Source: Rhodoblastus sp. 17X3
GTDB lineage: Bacteria > Pseudomonadota > Alphaproteobacteria > Rhizobiales > Beijerinckiaceae
Assembly: GCF_030056575.1 (NCBI RefSeq)
Contig: NZ_JASHHX010000017.1
Coordinates: 1-64,000, forward strand
Reading direction: 5' to 3'
Length of the DNA: 64,000 bases
The notes under the pieces are model-generated. The model saw only the letters and a list, made by a program, of their open reading frames with translations, was not told the DNA's origin and made no database searches. Positions 1-11,021 of the stretch are shown piece after piece (within the stretch, counting starts at the first letter, position 1; the number at the start of each line of letters is the position of its first letter). Position numbers and translations under genes: made by a program.

Positions 1-31
1 AGCCCGGACTCCTCAAAGTGTTTCAGATGCT

Positions 32-2107
<2,076 letters not shown>

Positions 2108-2137
2108 GGTAGAAAGTCCTTGGCTCTGGCTACGGGC

Positions 2138-2623
<486 letters not shown>

Positions 2624-2628
2624 CTATC

Positions 2629-3000
2629 TTACTTCGGACGCTTGGCGCCGTATTTCGAACGGCGCTGCTTGCGATCCTTGACGCCCTGGGTGTCGAGAAC
2701 GCCACGCAGGATGTGATAGCGCACGCCGGGCAAATCCTTGACGCGGCCGCCGCGGATCATGACCACGGAATGCTCCTGAAGGTTGTGACCTTCGCCCGGA
2801 ATGTAGCCGATGACTTCGAAGCCATTGGTCAGACGAACCTTCGCGACCTTGCGGAGCGCGGAGTTCGGCTTCTTCGGCGTCGTCGTATAGACGCGGGTGC
2901 AAACGCCGCGCTTCTGCGGCGAGGCCTGCAGATGGCGGGCCTTTTCGCGGTAGGTTTTCGGTTGCCGCGGTTTGCGGATCAACTGGGAAATTGTCGGCAT
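2629..3000 (-). CDS. rpsL: 30S ribosomal protein S12
   Basis: S12 sits at the decoding centre and controls accuracy. I chose the ATG at 3000 because it gives the standard 123-residue protein beginning [10 protein letters not shown]. The open frame runs upstream to 3345 but that part has no S12 homology and includes the promoter. TPKKPNS (41-47) and the VKDLPG loop are wild type, with lysines at positions 43 and 88, the sites that mutate to streptomycin resistance, so the allele looks streptomycin-sensitive (established knowledge of this family). First gene of the str operon. Confidence 0.98.
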   Translation of the reverse strand: MPTISQLIRKPRQPKTYREKARHLQASPQKRGVCTRVYTTTPKKPNSALRKVAKVRLTNGFEVIGYIPGEGHNLQEHSVVMIRGGRVKDLPGVRYHILRGVLDTQGVKDRKQRRSKYGAKRPK

Positions 3001-3316
3001 CCTTCGCCTTTCCGAAGCGAAATAGTGAAACATTTGCAGCCAGGACGATTCCGCCCCGCGCCCACCTCGCCGCAAGCCCGAATGGCTTACTGCGAAGCAA
3101 ACGAGCGCCTTCAGCCCAAGGAGGCTTCCGGCGCTTGCCAGACAGAGGATCAACGCCTTCACGCCAATCGTGTCGATGAACGATTCCGCCGAGAAGGTCC
3201 CGTTCAGAATCGGATGACTGTTAAGTCGCAAAGCTGATCGACAGCGTTTAGACTGCGTGGGTTTCCGGCGAGGCGCCAGAAAACATGCCCGTCTACGGCC
3301 TGTCTGAGTGCGGCGG
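3001..3316 (-). other. Untranslated leader of the str operon
   Basis: About 310 bp between the predicted promoter and rpsL hold no convincing gene. The rpsL frame stays open through part of it, but the translated sequence is rich in Ser and Arg and resembles no family I know. I see no known riboswitch and no strong hairpin followed by a T-run. A leader of this length could carry attenuation or ribosomal-protein feedback sites, but that is inference. Confidence 0.35.
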
Positions 3317-3345
3317 AACATAGATGCGGGACTCGCGCCCGTCAA
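3317..3345 (-). promoter_or_regulatory. Probable sigma-70 promoter of the str operon
   Basis: On the minus strand TTGACG (3345-3340) and TATGTT (3322-3317) are separated by exactly 17 bp, a good housekeeping promoter facing rpsL. Transcription would start near 3310, leaving about 310 nt of leader before the rpsL ATG. The divergent AHSA1-domain gene begins at 3456, so the promoter sits between the two units. Confidence 0.6.
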
Positions 3346-3455
3346 CCGTTTTTTCGGCGGTTTCGACCGTTAAATTCGCATTAAAACCGCTGGAAAGCGA
3401 CCCGTTTCGCGGCGCGGCTTCACAATACCGCAAGAACAGTCAAAAGGGACCACCC

Positions 3456-3953
3456 ATGTCCGCCAACCTATGCAGAACCTGGACTGAAGATCGGGAACTG
3501 GGGCTTGAGCGGCCCTTTTCCTGTGCGCCGGAACGTCTGTTCGAAGCCTGGACCGAGCCAAGGATACTCACGAAATGGTTCGCGCCGAAGCCGTGGTCGG
3601 TAGCGGACGCCAGCTGCGACCTACGAATCGGCGGTTCGTCGCGAATCGTCATGCGGAGCCCGGACGGCGCCGAATTCCCCAATACCGGCGTTTATCTGGA
3701 AATCGATCCGGGCCGGCGACTCGTCGTCACCGACGCCTATGTGGACGGCTGGACGCCCTCCCGCCAGCCGTTCATGACTCTGGTGCTGGATTTCCTTCCG
3801 CAGGCAGGCGGCGCGCTCTATCGCGCCCGCGTGCTGCACTGGTCTGTCGCTGACCGCGAAAGGCACGAGGCGATGGGCTTCCACCAGGGCTGGCCCATCT
3901 GCACGGAGCAGCTCGCCGCTTTGGTCGCGGCCGCGCCAGATGGCCTCAGCTGA
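3456..3953 (+). CDS. SRPBCC / AHSA1-domain protein
   Basis: A 165-residue single-domain protein of the START-like AHSA1 (activator of Hsp90 ATPase homologue) group. These bind hydrophobic ligands in a helix-grip fold, and most bacterial members have no assigned function. Recognisable features are the early FSCAPERLFEAWTEP segment followed by WFAPKPW, the central strand region with GVYLEIDPGRRLVVTDA, and the late MGFHQGWP motif that typically closes the domain. The ATG at 3456 is preceded by AAAAGGGA, and the frame upstream of it has no family similarity. The gene is divergent from the str operon, and its last 8 bases overlap the 3' end of the convergent small Cys-rich gene. Confidence 0.8.
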   Translation: MSANLCRTWTEDRELGLERPFSCAPERLFEAWTEPRILTKWFAPKPWSVADASCDLRIGGSSRIVMRSPDGAEFPNTGVYLEIDPGRRLVVTDAYVDGWTPSRQPFMTLVLDFLPQAGGALYRARVLHWSVADRERHEAMGFHQGWPICTEQLAALVAAAPDGLS

Positions 3954-4221
3954 AATGCTCGCGTTTCATGCGCGAGCGGCCCGCCGGCTCGAACTCGGTG
4001 CGGCATGACGGCGAAAGCTCGTTGAGATTGCCTTTCAGGCAGGCTTCGATCGCTTCGACATTGGGAATGTCCGAGGCGCAGAACTTGAAGGCGTCGCCCA
4101 TGCAGTCCGACCGCTCCTGCTGCGTGCCCTGCGCCTGCGCGACGGTTGCAGCCGGAATCGAAAACAGCGCGCCCAGCATGACCAGCCGCGCCGTCTGATA
4201 AAACAACTTCGTCGAATTCAT
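3946..4221 (-). CDS. Small secreted cysteine-rich protein
   Basis: A 91-residue protein. The ATG at 4221 is chosen because GGAGGGAGC lies just upstream and the sequence then starts with a clear signal peptide: basic n-region, hydrophobic stretch LVMLGALFSIPAATVA and an AQA cleavage site near residue 31. The mature part has four cysteines (DCMGDAFKFC, then EACLKG and SCRTEF), a pattern common in small alphaproteobacterial periplasmic proteins of unknown function with one or two disulfides. Its 3' end overlaps the convergent AHSA1 gene by 8 bp. I do not recognise a function. Confidence 0.65.
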   Translation of the reverse strand: MNSTKLFYQTARLVMLGALFSIPAATVAQAQGTQQERSDCMGDAFKFCASDIPNVEAIEACLKGNLNELSPSCRTEFEPAGRSRMKREHFS

Positions 4222-4394
4222 TGATGCTCCCTCCGCATTCGGCGGGCGGATGGTGAAGGAGCCTCGAAGCCCGCGCAAGTCCGATTCGCAGGCCCCGAGA
4301 GGCGGCAAGACGGCGCCTTGCGCGCAACGGCGATTCCCTGGAAGCTTCGCTCCCCGGCGCGTCTGGTCGTCGGGCCGCCACGGGAGGGCGCGCG

Positions 4395-4814
4395 ATGAAA
4401 TCCTGTCGCAAGGAACTATGGTTCGACACGCCGGGCCGCCGCGCCTTTCTCAACATCACGCCGCAGGTCAACGAGGTCCTGAGGGAGAGCGGCGTGCGCG
4501 AGGGCCTTGTTCTGGTCAACGCCATGCACATCACGGCCTCCGTCTTCATCAATGACGACGAGAGCGGACTGCATCGTGATTATGAAGTGTGGCTGGAAAA
4601 GCTCGCGCCGCACGAGCCCGTCTCGGGCTATTGGCACAATCGCACCGGCGAGGACAACGCCGACGCCCATATGAAGCGTCAGGTCATGGGACGCGAGGTG
4701 GTCGTCGCGATCACCAATGGCAAGCTCGACTTCGGTCCGTGGGAGCAGATCTTCTATGGCGAGTTCGACGGCGGGCGCCGGAAGCGGGTGCTGGTCAAGA
4801 TTATTGGGGAGTAA
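4395..4814 (+). CDS. YjbQ / UPF0047 family protein
   Basis: A 139-residue member of the YjbQ family, single-domain proteins annotated as secondary thiamine-phosphate synthases because E. coli YjbQ can weakly replace ThiE. Family hallmarks are present: [15 protein letters not shown] near residues 43-57, the central [19 protein letters not shown] block that carries the histidine and acidic residues, and the [11 protein letters not shown] segment near the C terminus. Length matches the family (130-140). It is followed after 76 bp by tyrS on the same strand. The true physiological role of the family is uncertain. thiL lies in this window but about 56 kb away. Confidence 0.88.
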   Translation: MKSCRKELWFDTPGRRAFLNITPQVNEVLRESGVREGLVLVNAMHITASVFINDDESGLHRDYEVWLEKLAPHEPVSGYWHNRTGEDNADAHMKRQVMGREVVVAITNGKLDFGPWEQIFYGEFDGGRRKRVLVKIIGE

Positions 4815-4890
4815 GGCGGGCGGCGCAGGGCCGAACCGTCTTGCGCCCTGCCCCGCAAAAATCTAAACCTCGCGGAAAGCCGAGGGAAAG

Positions 4891-6150
4891 ATGACCGAAT
4901 ACAAGCCGAAATCCGATTTTCTGAACACTCTTTTCGCGCGGGGCTTCGTCCATCAATGCTCCGACGTTGAGGGGCTCGACCAGAAGGCCCTCGCGGGCGA
5001 TCTCATCGCCTATATCGGCTTCGACTGCACGGCCGCCTCGCTCCATGTCGGCTCGCTGCTGCCGATCATGATGCTGCATTGGCTGCAAAAGAGCGGCGGC
5101 AAGCCGATCACCCTCATGGGCGGCGGCACCACCCGGGTCGGCGACCCGTCCGGCAAGGACGAAAGCCGGAAGATGCTCACCGTCGGGCAGATCGAAGCCA
5201 ATAAGGATTCGATCAAGAAGGTGTTCGAGAAATTCCTTGCGTTCGGCCCCGGCAAGACCGACGCCCTGCTGACCGACAACGAGGAATGGCTCTGCAAGCT
5301 CAATTACATCGACTTCCTGCGCGACGTCGGAAAGCATTTTTCGGTCAATCGCATGATGGCGATGGATTCGGTCAAGCTGCGGCTGGAGCGCGAGCATGAG
5401 CTGTCCTTCATCGAATTTAACTATATGTGCCTGCAAGCCTATGATTTTGTGGAATTAAACCGCAGGCATGGCTGCCTGTTGCAGATGGGCGGCTCAGACC
5501 AGTGGGGCAATATCGTCACCGGCCTCGATCTCGGCCGCCGCATGGGAACGCCGCAGCTCTACGCCCTCACCTCGCCGCTGCTGACCACCGCCTCCGGCGC
5601 CAAGATGGGCAAGACCGCCGCGGGCGCCGTCTGGCTCAATTCCGATATGCTGCCCGTCTATGACTACTGGCAATTTTGGCGCAACGCCGAGGACGCCGAC
5701 GTCGCACGCTTCCTGAAGCTGTTCACCACCTTGCCGCTGGAAGAGGTCGCAAGGCTCGCCGCGCTGCAGGGCGCCGAGATCAACGAGGCGAAGAAGATCC
5801 TGGCCAATGAGGCCACGGCCCTGCTGCATGGCCGCGAGGCCGCCGAAGCCGCCGCCGAAACCGCGCGGAAAACCTTCGAGGAAGGCGTACTGGCGCAAAG
5901 CCTGCCGAGCGTGACCGTGGCGGCGGGCGAGATCGCCTCCGGGCTCGGCGTGCTCGCCGCATTCGTCAAGGCCGGCCTGACGCCCTCGACCGGCGAGGCC
6001 CGGCGGCAGATCAAGGGCGGCGGGCTGAAGCTGAACGACGTCACGATCACAGACGAGCGTTATGTGCTCGGCCAGACCGATTTCGAGCAGGAAGGCGTCG
6101 CCAAGCTGTCCGTCGGCAAGAAAAAGCATGTGTTGCTGAAGGTGGAGTAG
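4891..6150 (+). CDS. tyrS: Tyrosyl-tRNA synthetase
   Basis: Class I aminoacyl-tRNA synthetase that charges tRNA-Tyr. Of its 419 residues, the HIGH-type signature appears as HVGS at 52-55 and the KMSKS-type loop as KMGKT at about 238-242. The GSDQWGN tyrosine-binding motif is near residue 200. The C-terminal S4-like RNA-binding domain ([16 protein letters not shown]) ends the protein. Length and order of domains match TyrRS of the bacterial main type. The DUF72 gene begins 10 bp after the stop and may be cotranscribed. Confidence 0.97.
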   Translation: MTEYKPKSDFLNTLFARGFVHQCSDVEGLDQKALAGDLIAYIGFDCTAASLHVGSLLPIMMLHWLQKSGGKPITLMGGGTTRVGDPSGKDESRKMLTVGQIEANKDSIKKVFEKFLAFGPGKTDALLTDNEEWLCKLNYIDFLRDVGKHFSVNRMMAMDSVKLRLEREHELSFIEFNYMCLQAYDFVELNRRHGCLLQMGGSDQWGNIVTGLDLGRRMGTPQLYALTSPLLTTASGAKMGKTAAGAVWLNSDMLPVYDYWQFWRNAEDADVARFLKLFTTLPLEEVARLAALQGAEINEAKKILANEATALLHGREAAEAAAETARKTFEEGVLAQSLPSVTVAAGEIASGLGVLAAFVKAGLTPSTGEARRQIKGGGLKLNDVTITDERYVLGQTDFEQEGVAKLSVGKKKHVLLKVE

Positions 6151-6160
6151 ACGAGACGCA

Positions 6161-6958
6161 ATGAGCGGAGGGGGAAAGATCAGGATCGGGATCGGCGGCT
6201 GGAGCTATGAGCCCTGGCGCGGGATGTTTTATCCCGACAAGCTGCCGCAAAAGCTGGAACTGGACTACGCCAGCCGCCGCCTGACCTCAATCGAGATCAA
6301 CGCCACTTATTACGGCTCGCAAAAGCCCGAGACCTTCGCGAAATGGCGCGCCGAGACGCCGGATGATTTCGTGTTTTCGCTCAAGGCGCCCCGCTTCGCG
6401 ACGAATCGCCGGGCGCTGGCCGAAGCAGGCGCGAGCATCGACCGCTTTTTCGCCAGCGGCGTCATGGAGCTTAGGCACAAGCTCGGCCCGATCAATTGGC
6501 AATTCATGGCGACCAAGAAATTCGATCCAACGGATTTCGAGGCGTTCCTCGCGCTTTTGCCTCAATCGATCGACGGCGTCGCGTTGCGCCACGTTGTCGA
6601 ACCGCGCCATGACAGCTTCCGGACGCCTGAATTCCTCGCGTTAGCGAGAAAGTTCAGAGCCGGTATTGTGATGGCCGGCGACAGCAACTACCCGCAAATC
6701 GCCGATCCGACCACATCCTTCATCTATGCCCGCGTCATGGGCTCCCGCGAAAGCGAAGAGCGGGGCTATTCGGACGCCGATCTCGATAAATGGGCTGAGC
6801 GCGCGAAGATCTGGTCGGCGGGAGGGACACCCGAGGGGTTGGCCTATGTCGGCGCGACGCCGCCCGTCGAACCCCGCGATGTATTTCTCTATGTCATCAG
6901 TGGCCACAAGGCGCACAATCCCCTCGCCGCTTTGGCGCTGATCGAACGGACTCGATAG
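6161..6958 (+). CDS. DUF72 (YecE-like) protein
   Basis: A 265-residue DUF72 domain protein, which has a TIM-barrel fold and no established biochemical activity. The opening GIGGWSYEPWRGMFYP, the LTSIEINATYYGSQKPETF segment and the later YARVMG motif are typical of the family, and length is standard. It starts 10 bp downstream of tyrS and ends before a 260-bp intergenic stretch that separates it from the convergent SDR gene. In that stretch (6959-7218) I see no gene and no clear terminator. Confidence 0.88.
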   Translation: MSGGGKIRIGIGGWSYEPWRGMFYPDKLPQKLELDYASRRLTSIEINATYYGSQKPETFAKWRAETPDDFVFSLKAPRFATNRRALAEAGASIDRFFASGVMELRHKLGPINWQFMATKKFDPTDFEAFLALLPQSIDGVALRHVVEPRHDSFRTPEFLALARKFRAGIVMAGDSNYPQIADPTTSFIYARVMGSRESEERGYSDADLDKWAERAKIWSAGGTPEGLAYVGATPPVEPRDVFLYVISGHKAHNPLAALALIERTR

Positions 6959-7218
6959 TGGTCCAAATTATGCGCTCGGCGCGGTCGCATATATCGAAAA
7001 AGGGCGAAACGCAGTCGCAGACCGGATGGCTGGAGACGGCCCAAAAGCGGATGCTCGCTCGATTTGGCTCTTGGATGTTGTTCGCCGGCTGGGCCGCGCT
7101 CGCTGGCCGCCAAGCGGTTTGCAATTTTGGTTCCCGCGCGGCTTGCTGAATCAGGGTTCAATTTTGCAACCGCGTTCACTCGATCCGGACGCGTTCGCGC
7201 GCCCGGACGCGGCGTTGA

Positions 7219-8034
7219 TCAGGCCGGCAGACCAAACTGCTTGCGCAGGCTCCGGTCGAACATCCCGGCCGGCACGAAACGACGCAGGACGCCGATTTGC
7301 TTCGCGGCCTTGCCTGCAGGATAGCGGCGCCCCGGCCGCGAGGCGGTGGCGGCGACGACCACGGTCTCAGCGACCACTTCCGGGTCGTCTCCAGTGGTCA
7401 TCGCCTGCTGAACGAGCTTGTCCACGCCGGCCCGCGCTTCATCATATTCGTTCAACACGGCGTCCGGCTTGAGCGCAGCCTGATCGAAGGAGGTCTTGGT
7501 GAACGCCGGCTCGATCAGCGTTACGCGGACGCCAAACGCGCGCGTCTCGTGGTCGAGCGATTCCGAATATCCTTCCACCGCGTGCTTGGTCGCACCGTAA
7601 TATGCAGAAAAAGGCGCGGGAATGAAGCCAAGGACCGAGCTGATATTGATGATATGCCCGCCGCCATTCTTCCTCATATACGGCAAGACGGCGTTGGTCA
7701 TGCGCACGAGGCCAAAGAAATTGACCTCGAACAGGGACTTCGCCTGCGCCATCGAGGACTCCTCGGCTCCGCCAAAAAGACCGAGGCCGGCGTTATTCAC
7801 CAGCAGATCGATCCGGCCGGCCCGCATGAGCACTTCGGAGACGAGTTGTTTGACCGAGGCGTCATCGGTCACGTCAGCCACCAGCATAGTGACGTTCTTA
7901 GGCCTGTTTTCAACTGTGCGACGGCTTGTCCCGTAGACCGTGAATCCCGCCCGCCCCAGCGCCTCGGCGGTGGCTTTGCCGATGCCCGAGGAGGCGCCGG
8001 TGACGATCGCGACTTTTCCCGATTGCATGTTCAT
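7219..8034 (-). CDS. Short-chain dehydrogenase/reductase
   Basis: A 271-residue classical SDR oxidoreductase. The NAD(P)-binding TGASSGIG motif lies at about residues 11-18, NNAG near 83, and the catalytic serine with YYGATK (Tyr-x3-Lys) near 140-155. The C-terminal half varies with substrate, which I cannot assign. I prefer the ATG at 8034 because the TGASSGIG motif then lies at the usual distance. An in-frame ATG at 8079 is possible. Transcribed divergently from a TetR-type repressor across a region with two identical operators, so this enzyme is the likely target of that regulator. Confidence 0.88.
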   Translation of the reverse strand: MNMQSGKVAIVTGASSGIGKATAEALGRAGFTVYGTSRRTVENRPKNVTMLVADVTDDASVKQLVSEVLMRAGRIDLLVNNAGLGLFGGAEESSMAQAKSLFEVNFFGLVRMTNAVLPYMRKNGGGHIINISSVLGFIPAPFSAYYGATKHAVEGYSESLDHETRAFGVRVTLIEPAFTKTSFDQAALKPDAVLNEYDEARAGVDKLVQQAMTTGDDPEVVAETVVVAATASRPGRRYPAGKAAKQIGVLRRFVPAGMFDRSLRKQFGLPA

Positions 8035-8100
8035 TGTATCACCATGTGGCGCCAGCAAAATCGCCAGCTTTGCGAACATCCGCGTCGATTAAGACGCTTA

Positions 8101-8145
8101 TTCATGATGAGTATCATGTAATGCATTCATGATATGAATCATGTA
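8101..8145. promoter_or_regulatory. Twin TetR-type operators
   Basis: Two copies of TTCATGAT-N4-ATCATGTA lie at 8101-8120 and 8126-8145, centred 25 bp apart. The inner CATGAT/ATCATG arms (8103-8118 and 8128-8143) are perfect inverted repeats. They sit between the divergent SDR and TetR genes. The right-hand copy abuts the candidate -10 hexamer of the regulator gene. Dyads of this form are typical of TetR dimers. The pairing of these sites with this regulator is inferred from position. Confidence 0.75.
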
Positions 8146-8149
8146 TAAT
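8144..8149 (+). promoter_or_regulatory. Candidate -10 element of the TetR gene
   Basis: A perfect TATAAT hexamer 27 bp upstream of the regulator ATG, touching the right-hand operator. No good -35 hexamer lies 16-18 bp upstream, where the operator sits. On the opposite strand TTGACA (8154-8149) could serve as a -35 for the SDR gene, but I find no matching -10 at proper spacing. Confidence 0.45.
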
Positions 8150-8176
8150 GTCAAGCGGGAATCTGAGGAGACAGCG

Positions 8177-8731
8177 ATGAGAGTGACCCGGGAGCAGGTC
8201 CAGGAGAACAAGCGGACCATTCTGGAAGCCGCGGGCCGGCTGTTCCGCGCGCGCGGCTACGAGGCCGTCACAGTGACGGATGTCATGAAATCGGCCGGGC
8301 TCACGCACGGCGGATTCTATGGCTATTTCAAGTCCAAGGATGATCTGATTGCCCAGACATTGGCCCAAATGCTGGGGGCGACCGAGCCGCTATCCGCCGG
8401 TTTAGAGAATATTGCGGCGCAATATCTTGCTCCGGAGCACCGAGACAATTTCGCGTCCGGCTGTCCGGTCGCGGCGCTGGCGTCGGAGACGATCCGTCAT
8501 CCCGGCGGCGCCCGTGCAGAGATGACAGCGGGACTCAACCGTCAAATCGAGCGCCTCAGCAAGGTCGCCCCTGGCGCTGACGAGGCGGAAAGGCGTCGCG
8601 CTGCGATCGGCAGCTGGGCTGCGATGGTTGGCGCCTTGATCCTGGCGCGTATGAGTGACGATTCAGATCTATCGGACGAGATCCTGAGTGAGACACGAAC
8701 CTGGCTTGCCGCACGTGGGCGGCAAGCGTGA
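8177..8731 (+). CDS. TetR/AcrR family transcriptional repressor
   Basis: A 184-residue one-component regulator. The N-terminal helix-turn-helix is clear: AAGRLFRARGYEAVTV followed by TDVMKSAGLTHGGFYGYFKSKDDL, the most conserved stretch of the family. The C-terminal ligand domain has no recognisable specificity. The ATG at 8177 is chosen for the GAGGAG ribosome site at 8165-8170. An in-frame ATG at 8141 lies inside the operator. Divergent to an SDR gene with twin palindromes between them, so it probably represses both itself and the SDR until an unknown small molecule binds. Confidence 0.9.
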   Translation: MRVTREQVQENKRTILEAAGRLFRARGYEAVTVTDVMKSAGLTHGGFYGYFKSKDDLIAQTLAQMLGATEPLSAGLENIAAQYLAPEHRDNFASGCPVAALASETIRHPGGARAEMTAGLNRQIERLSKVAPGADEAERRRAAIGSWAAMVGALILARMSDDSDLSDEILSETRTWLAARGRQA

Positions 8732-8952
8732 ATCGACGGGCCTCGACTCACGTCGAAATCGGCTCACTGCCAAGTGTAGACCTCGCGAAGGAGAGCATCG
8801 GATCGCGCGCACGAATTCAGGTTGCTCGGGTAAGGTCCGCCGCCAGCTCTGCCGCGGCCTTTCGTGAATGGCCATCTTGCGCCCGCTTCGGGTCGATTAC
8901 GGTCCTAGGCAGCCGAACAGCAGGCTGCCGAGCGTTCGACTTGGCGCCCATG

Positions 8953-10143
8953 TCACCGCCCTGCCAGAAAATCCTTCAGCCGCTTGACCGCCTCGATCAT
9001 ATCCGCCTCGGCGCCGGCATAGGACAGGCGCAGCGCCAAATGACCGCGAACCGGGTCGAAATCGACGCCAGGCGTCGCCGCAATGCCCGCGCGATGCAGC
9101 AGATCGTGGCAGAAGCGCGCGGAATCATCGGCGAACCGGCTCACATCGGCATAGATGTAGAAAGCGCCGTCGGCAGGCGCGAGTTCGTCCCAGCCCAACC
9201 CCGGCAGTCCGTCCAGCAGGATCTCGCGATTGCGCCGGTAGCCCGCCTTCACGATCTCCAGTTCGTCGGTGGCGTCGAAGGCGGCCTCGGCGGCAATCTG
9301 CGACAAGGTGGGCGGAGAAATCGCCAGCGATTGCTGCAACCGCTCGACAGTTCGAACCAGTTCTGGCGGCACGACCAGCCAGCCGACGCGCCAGCCAGTC
9401 ATGCAATAATATTTGGAGAAGGAATTGACGATCACCGCCCGATCGGAAAAAGCCAGCGCCGTCTGCGCCGGCTTGTCATAGGTCAGGCCGTGGTAAATCT
9501 CGTCGGAGATGAACTTGATCCCCCGCCGCGCACAGGCTTCGGCGATTTCCCGAAGGGATTCGGCGCTCTGCAACACGCCGGTCGGATTGGCCGGGCTCAT
9601 CAGCAGCAGGCCGTCGAGCTTTTGCGCCTTGTCGGCTTGTTCAACCGCCGCCGCCGTGACAGCGAAGCCGTTGGAGGCGTTGACCGGCAGGTCCACGGCC
9701 TCGATGCCCAGCGCGCCAAAGATGTTGCGATAGGCCGGATAGCCGGGGTTCTGGATCGCGACGCGGGCGCCCGCGTCGAACAGCGCCAGAAAGGCCATGA
9801 TGAAGCCGCCGGACGAGCCGGTCGTCACCGCCACACGCTGCGGATCGAGCGCGACGCCATAGGTCTCGCGATAATGACGCGCGATGCGCGCGCGCAGCGA
9901 GGCGAGGCCCAGCGCGTCGGTATAGCCCACCGGCTGGCCGCCGAGCGCGGCGATCGCCGCCTCGCGCACCCGGCGCGGCGGCGGCGCGCAAGGCTCGCCG
10001 ACCTCCATATGGACGATTTGCGCGCCCGCCTGCTCCATCAGGCCCGCCTCGCGCTTCACATCCATGGCGATGAAGGGGGCGATGGCCGCGCGTCTGGCGG
10101 GGGTCAGGGTCAGGTTCAGGGTCTGGGCGGTGTCTGTCATCAT
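8953..10143 (-). CDS. PLP-dependent class I/II aminotransferase
   Basis: A 396-residue fold-type I aminotransferase, aspartate aminotransferase superfamily. The segments SPANPTG (near residue 170), DEIYHGLTY (near 205) and the PLP lysine in NSFSKYYCMTGWRVGW (near 235) are all present. The arginine that binds the substrate carboxylate is expected in LALRLSYA near the C terminus. The amino donor cannot be told from sequence. The start is one of two adjacent ATGs at 10143 and 10140. The gene is divergent from the DsbA-like gene with an 84-bp gap. The 221 bp between its 3' end and the convergent TetR gene hold no gene. Confidence 0.9.
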   Translation of the reverse strand: MMTDTAQTLNLTLTPARRAAIAPFIAMDVKREAGLMEQAGAQIVHMEVGEPCAPPPRRVREAAIAALGGQPVGYTDALGLASLRARIARHYRETYGVALDPQRVAVTTGSSGGFIMAFLALFDAGARVAIQNPGYPAYRNIFGALGIEAVDLPVNASNGFAVTAAAVEQADKAQKLDGLLLMSPANPTGVLQSAESLREIAEACARRGIKFISDEIYHGLTYDKPAQTALAFSDRAVIVNSFSKYYCMTGWRVGWLVVPPELVRTVERLQQSLAISPPTLSQIAAEAAFDATDELEIVKAGYRRNREILLDGLPGLGWDELAPADGAFYIYADVSRFADDSARFCHDLLHRAGIAATPGVDFDPVRGHLALRLSYAGAEADMIEAVKRLKDFLAGR

Positions 10144-10227
10144 ATTTTCTTGTAAGGGCGCGCCGCAATTCGACCCCAGGGCCAAATTAGTGCTAAGCAG
10201 GGTTAGATTTTTCCGTCGGAGTTGTCC

Positions 10228-10995
10228 ATGTTCGTCCAGAGCCGCAAGGCGATTTTAGCCGCCTTCCTGAGCCTGACCGCCTTCGCTTTGCCCGCTTCGG
10301 CCGCCGAGTTCAGCGCCGCGCAGAAGACAGAGATCGAGTCGATCATCCACTCTTACCTCGTCGATCATCCGGAAGTGCTGCGCGAGGCCGCGATCGCGCT
10401 GGAGAAAAAGCAGCAGGTGGAAGAAGCGGAGCTGCACAGCCGCGCCATCACGAAGAACAAGGACGCCTTGTTCAATTCTTCCTTTGACGCCGTGATCGGC
10501 AATCCGAAGGGCAAGATCACTTTGGTCGAGTTTTTCGACTATAATTGCGGCTATTGCAAAAGAGCACTCGGCGATGTCGTGACCCTGATGAAGTCCGAGC
10601 CCGATCTGCGCGTCGTGCTCAAGGATTTCCCGGTGCTCGGCCCGGATTCGGTCGAGGCGGCGCAAGTCGCATCCGCCGTGCGCAAGCAGACCTCCGGCGA
10701 GAAATTCTTCGAATACCATCAGAAGCTGCTGGGCAGCCGCGGCCATGTCGGGCGCGAACAGGCGCTCGCCGTCGCCAAGGACATGGGCCTCGACATGGAC
10801 AAGCTGCAGAAGGATCTCAAGGATCCCTCGATCCACGCCGGCATCGAAGAGACGATGAAGGTCGCCGACTCCCTCAACCTCACCGGCACCCCGTCCTATG
10901 TGGTGGGCGACGAGGCGGTGGTCGGCGCCGTCGGCGTCGAGCAGCTCAAGAAGCGCGTCAATTCAATGGCCAAATGCGGCAAGACCGCTTGCTGA
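10228..10995 (+). CDS. DsbA-family thiol:disulfide protein
   Basis: A 255-residue exported thioredoxin-fold protein. The first 25 residues form a signal peptide ending ASA. An N-terminal helical segment (about 27-85) precedes the thioredoxin-like core, as in the ScsC/BDB class of DsbA relatives. The redox motif CGYC sits in EFFDYNCGYCKR and the cis-proline motif is TGTPSYVVG. Two further cysteines close the protein (KCGKTAC). The ATG at 10228 follows a weak CGGAG. A TTG two codons upstream is also open. Likely role: periplasmic disulfide oxidation or isomerisation. The ABC-F gene follows after 26 bp. Confidence 0.88.
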   Translation: MFVQSRKAILAAFLSLTAFALPASAAEFSAAQKTEIESIIHSYLVDHPEVLREAAIALEKKQQVEEAELHSRAITKNKDALFNSSFDAVIGNPKGKITLVEFFDYNCGYCKRALGDVVTLMKSEPDLRVVLKDFPVLGPDSVEAAQVASAVRKQTSGEKFFEYHQKLLGSRGHVGREQALAVAKDMGLDMDKLQKDLKDPSIHAGIEETMKVADSLNLTGTPSYVVGDEAVVGAVGVEQLKKRVNSMAKCGKTAC

Positions 10996-11021
10996 GGCGC
11001 CGCGTCGCGCTATAAGGCGGC

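Noticed and set aside
8909-8932. Hairpin GGCAGCC/GGCTGCC between the TetR and aminotransferase genes
   Set aside because: No T-run follows on either strand, so I do not call it a terminator.
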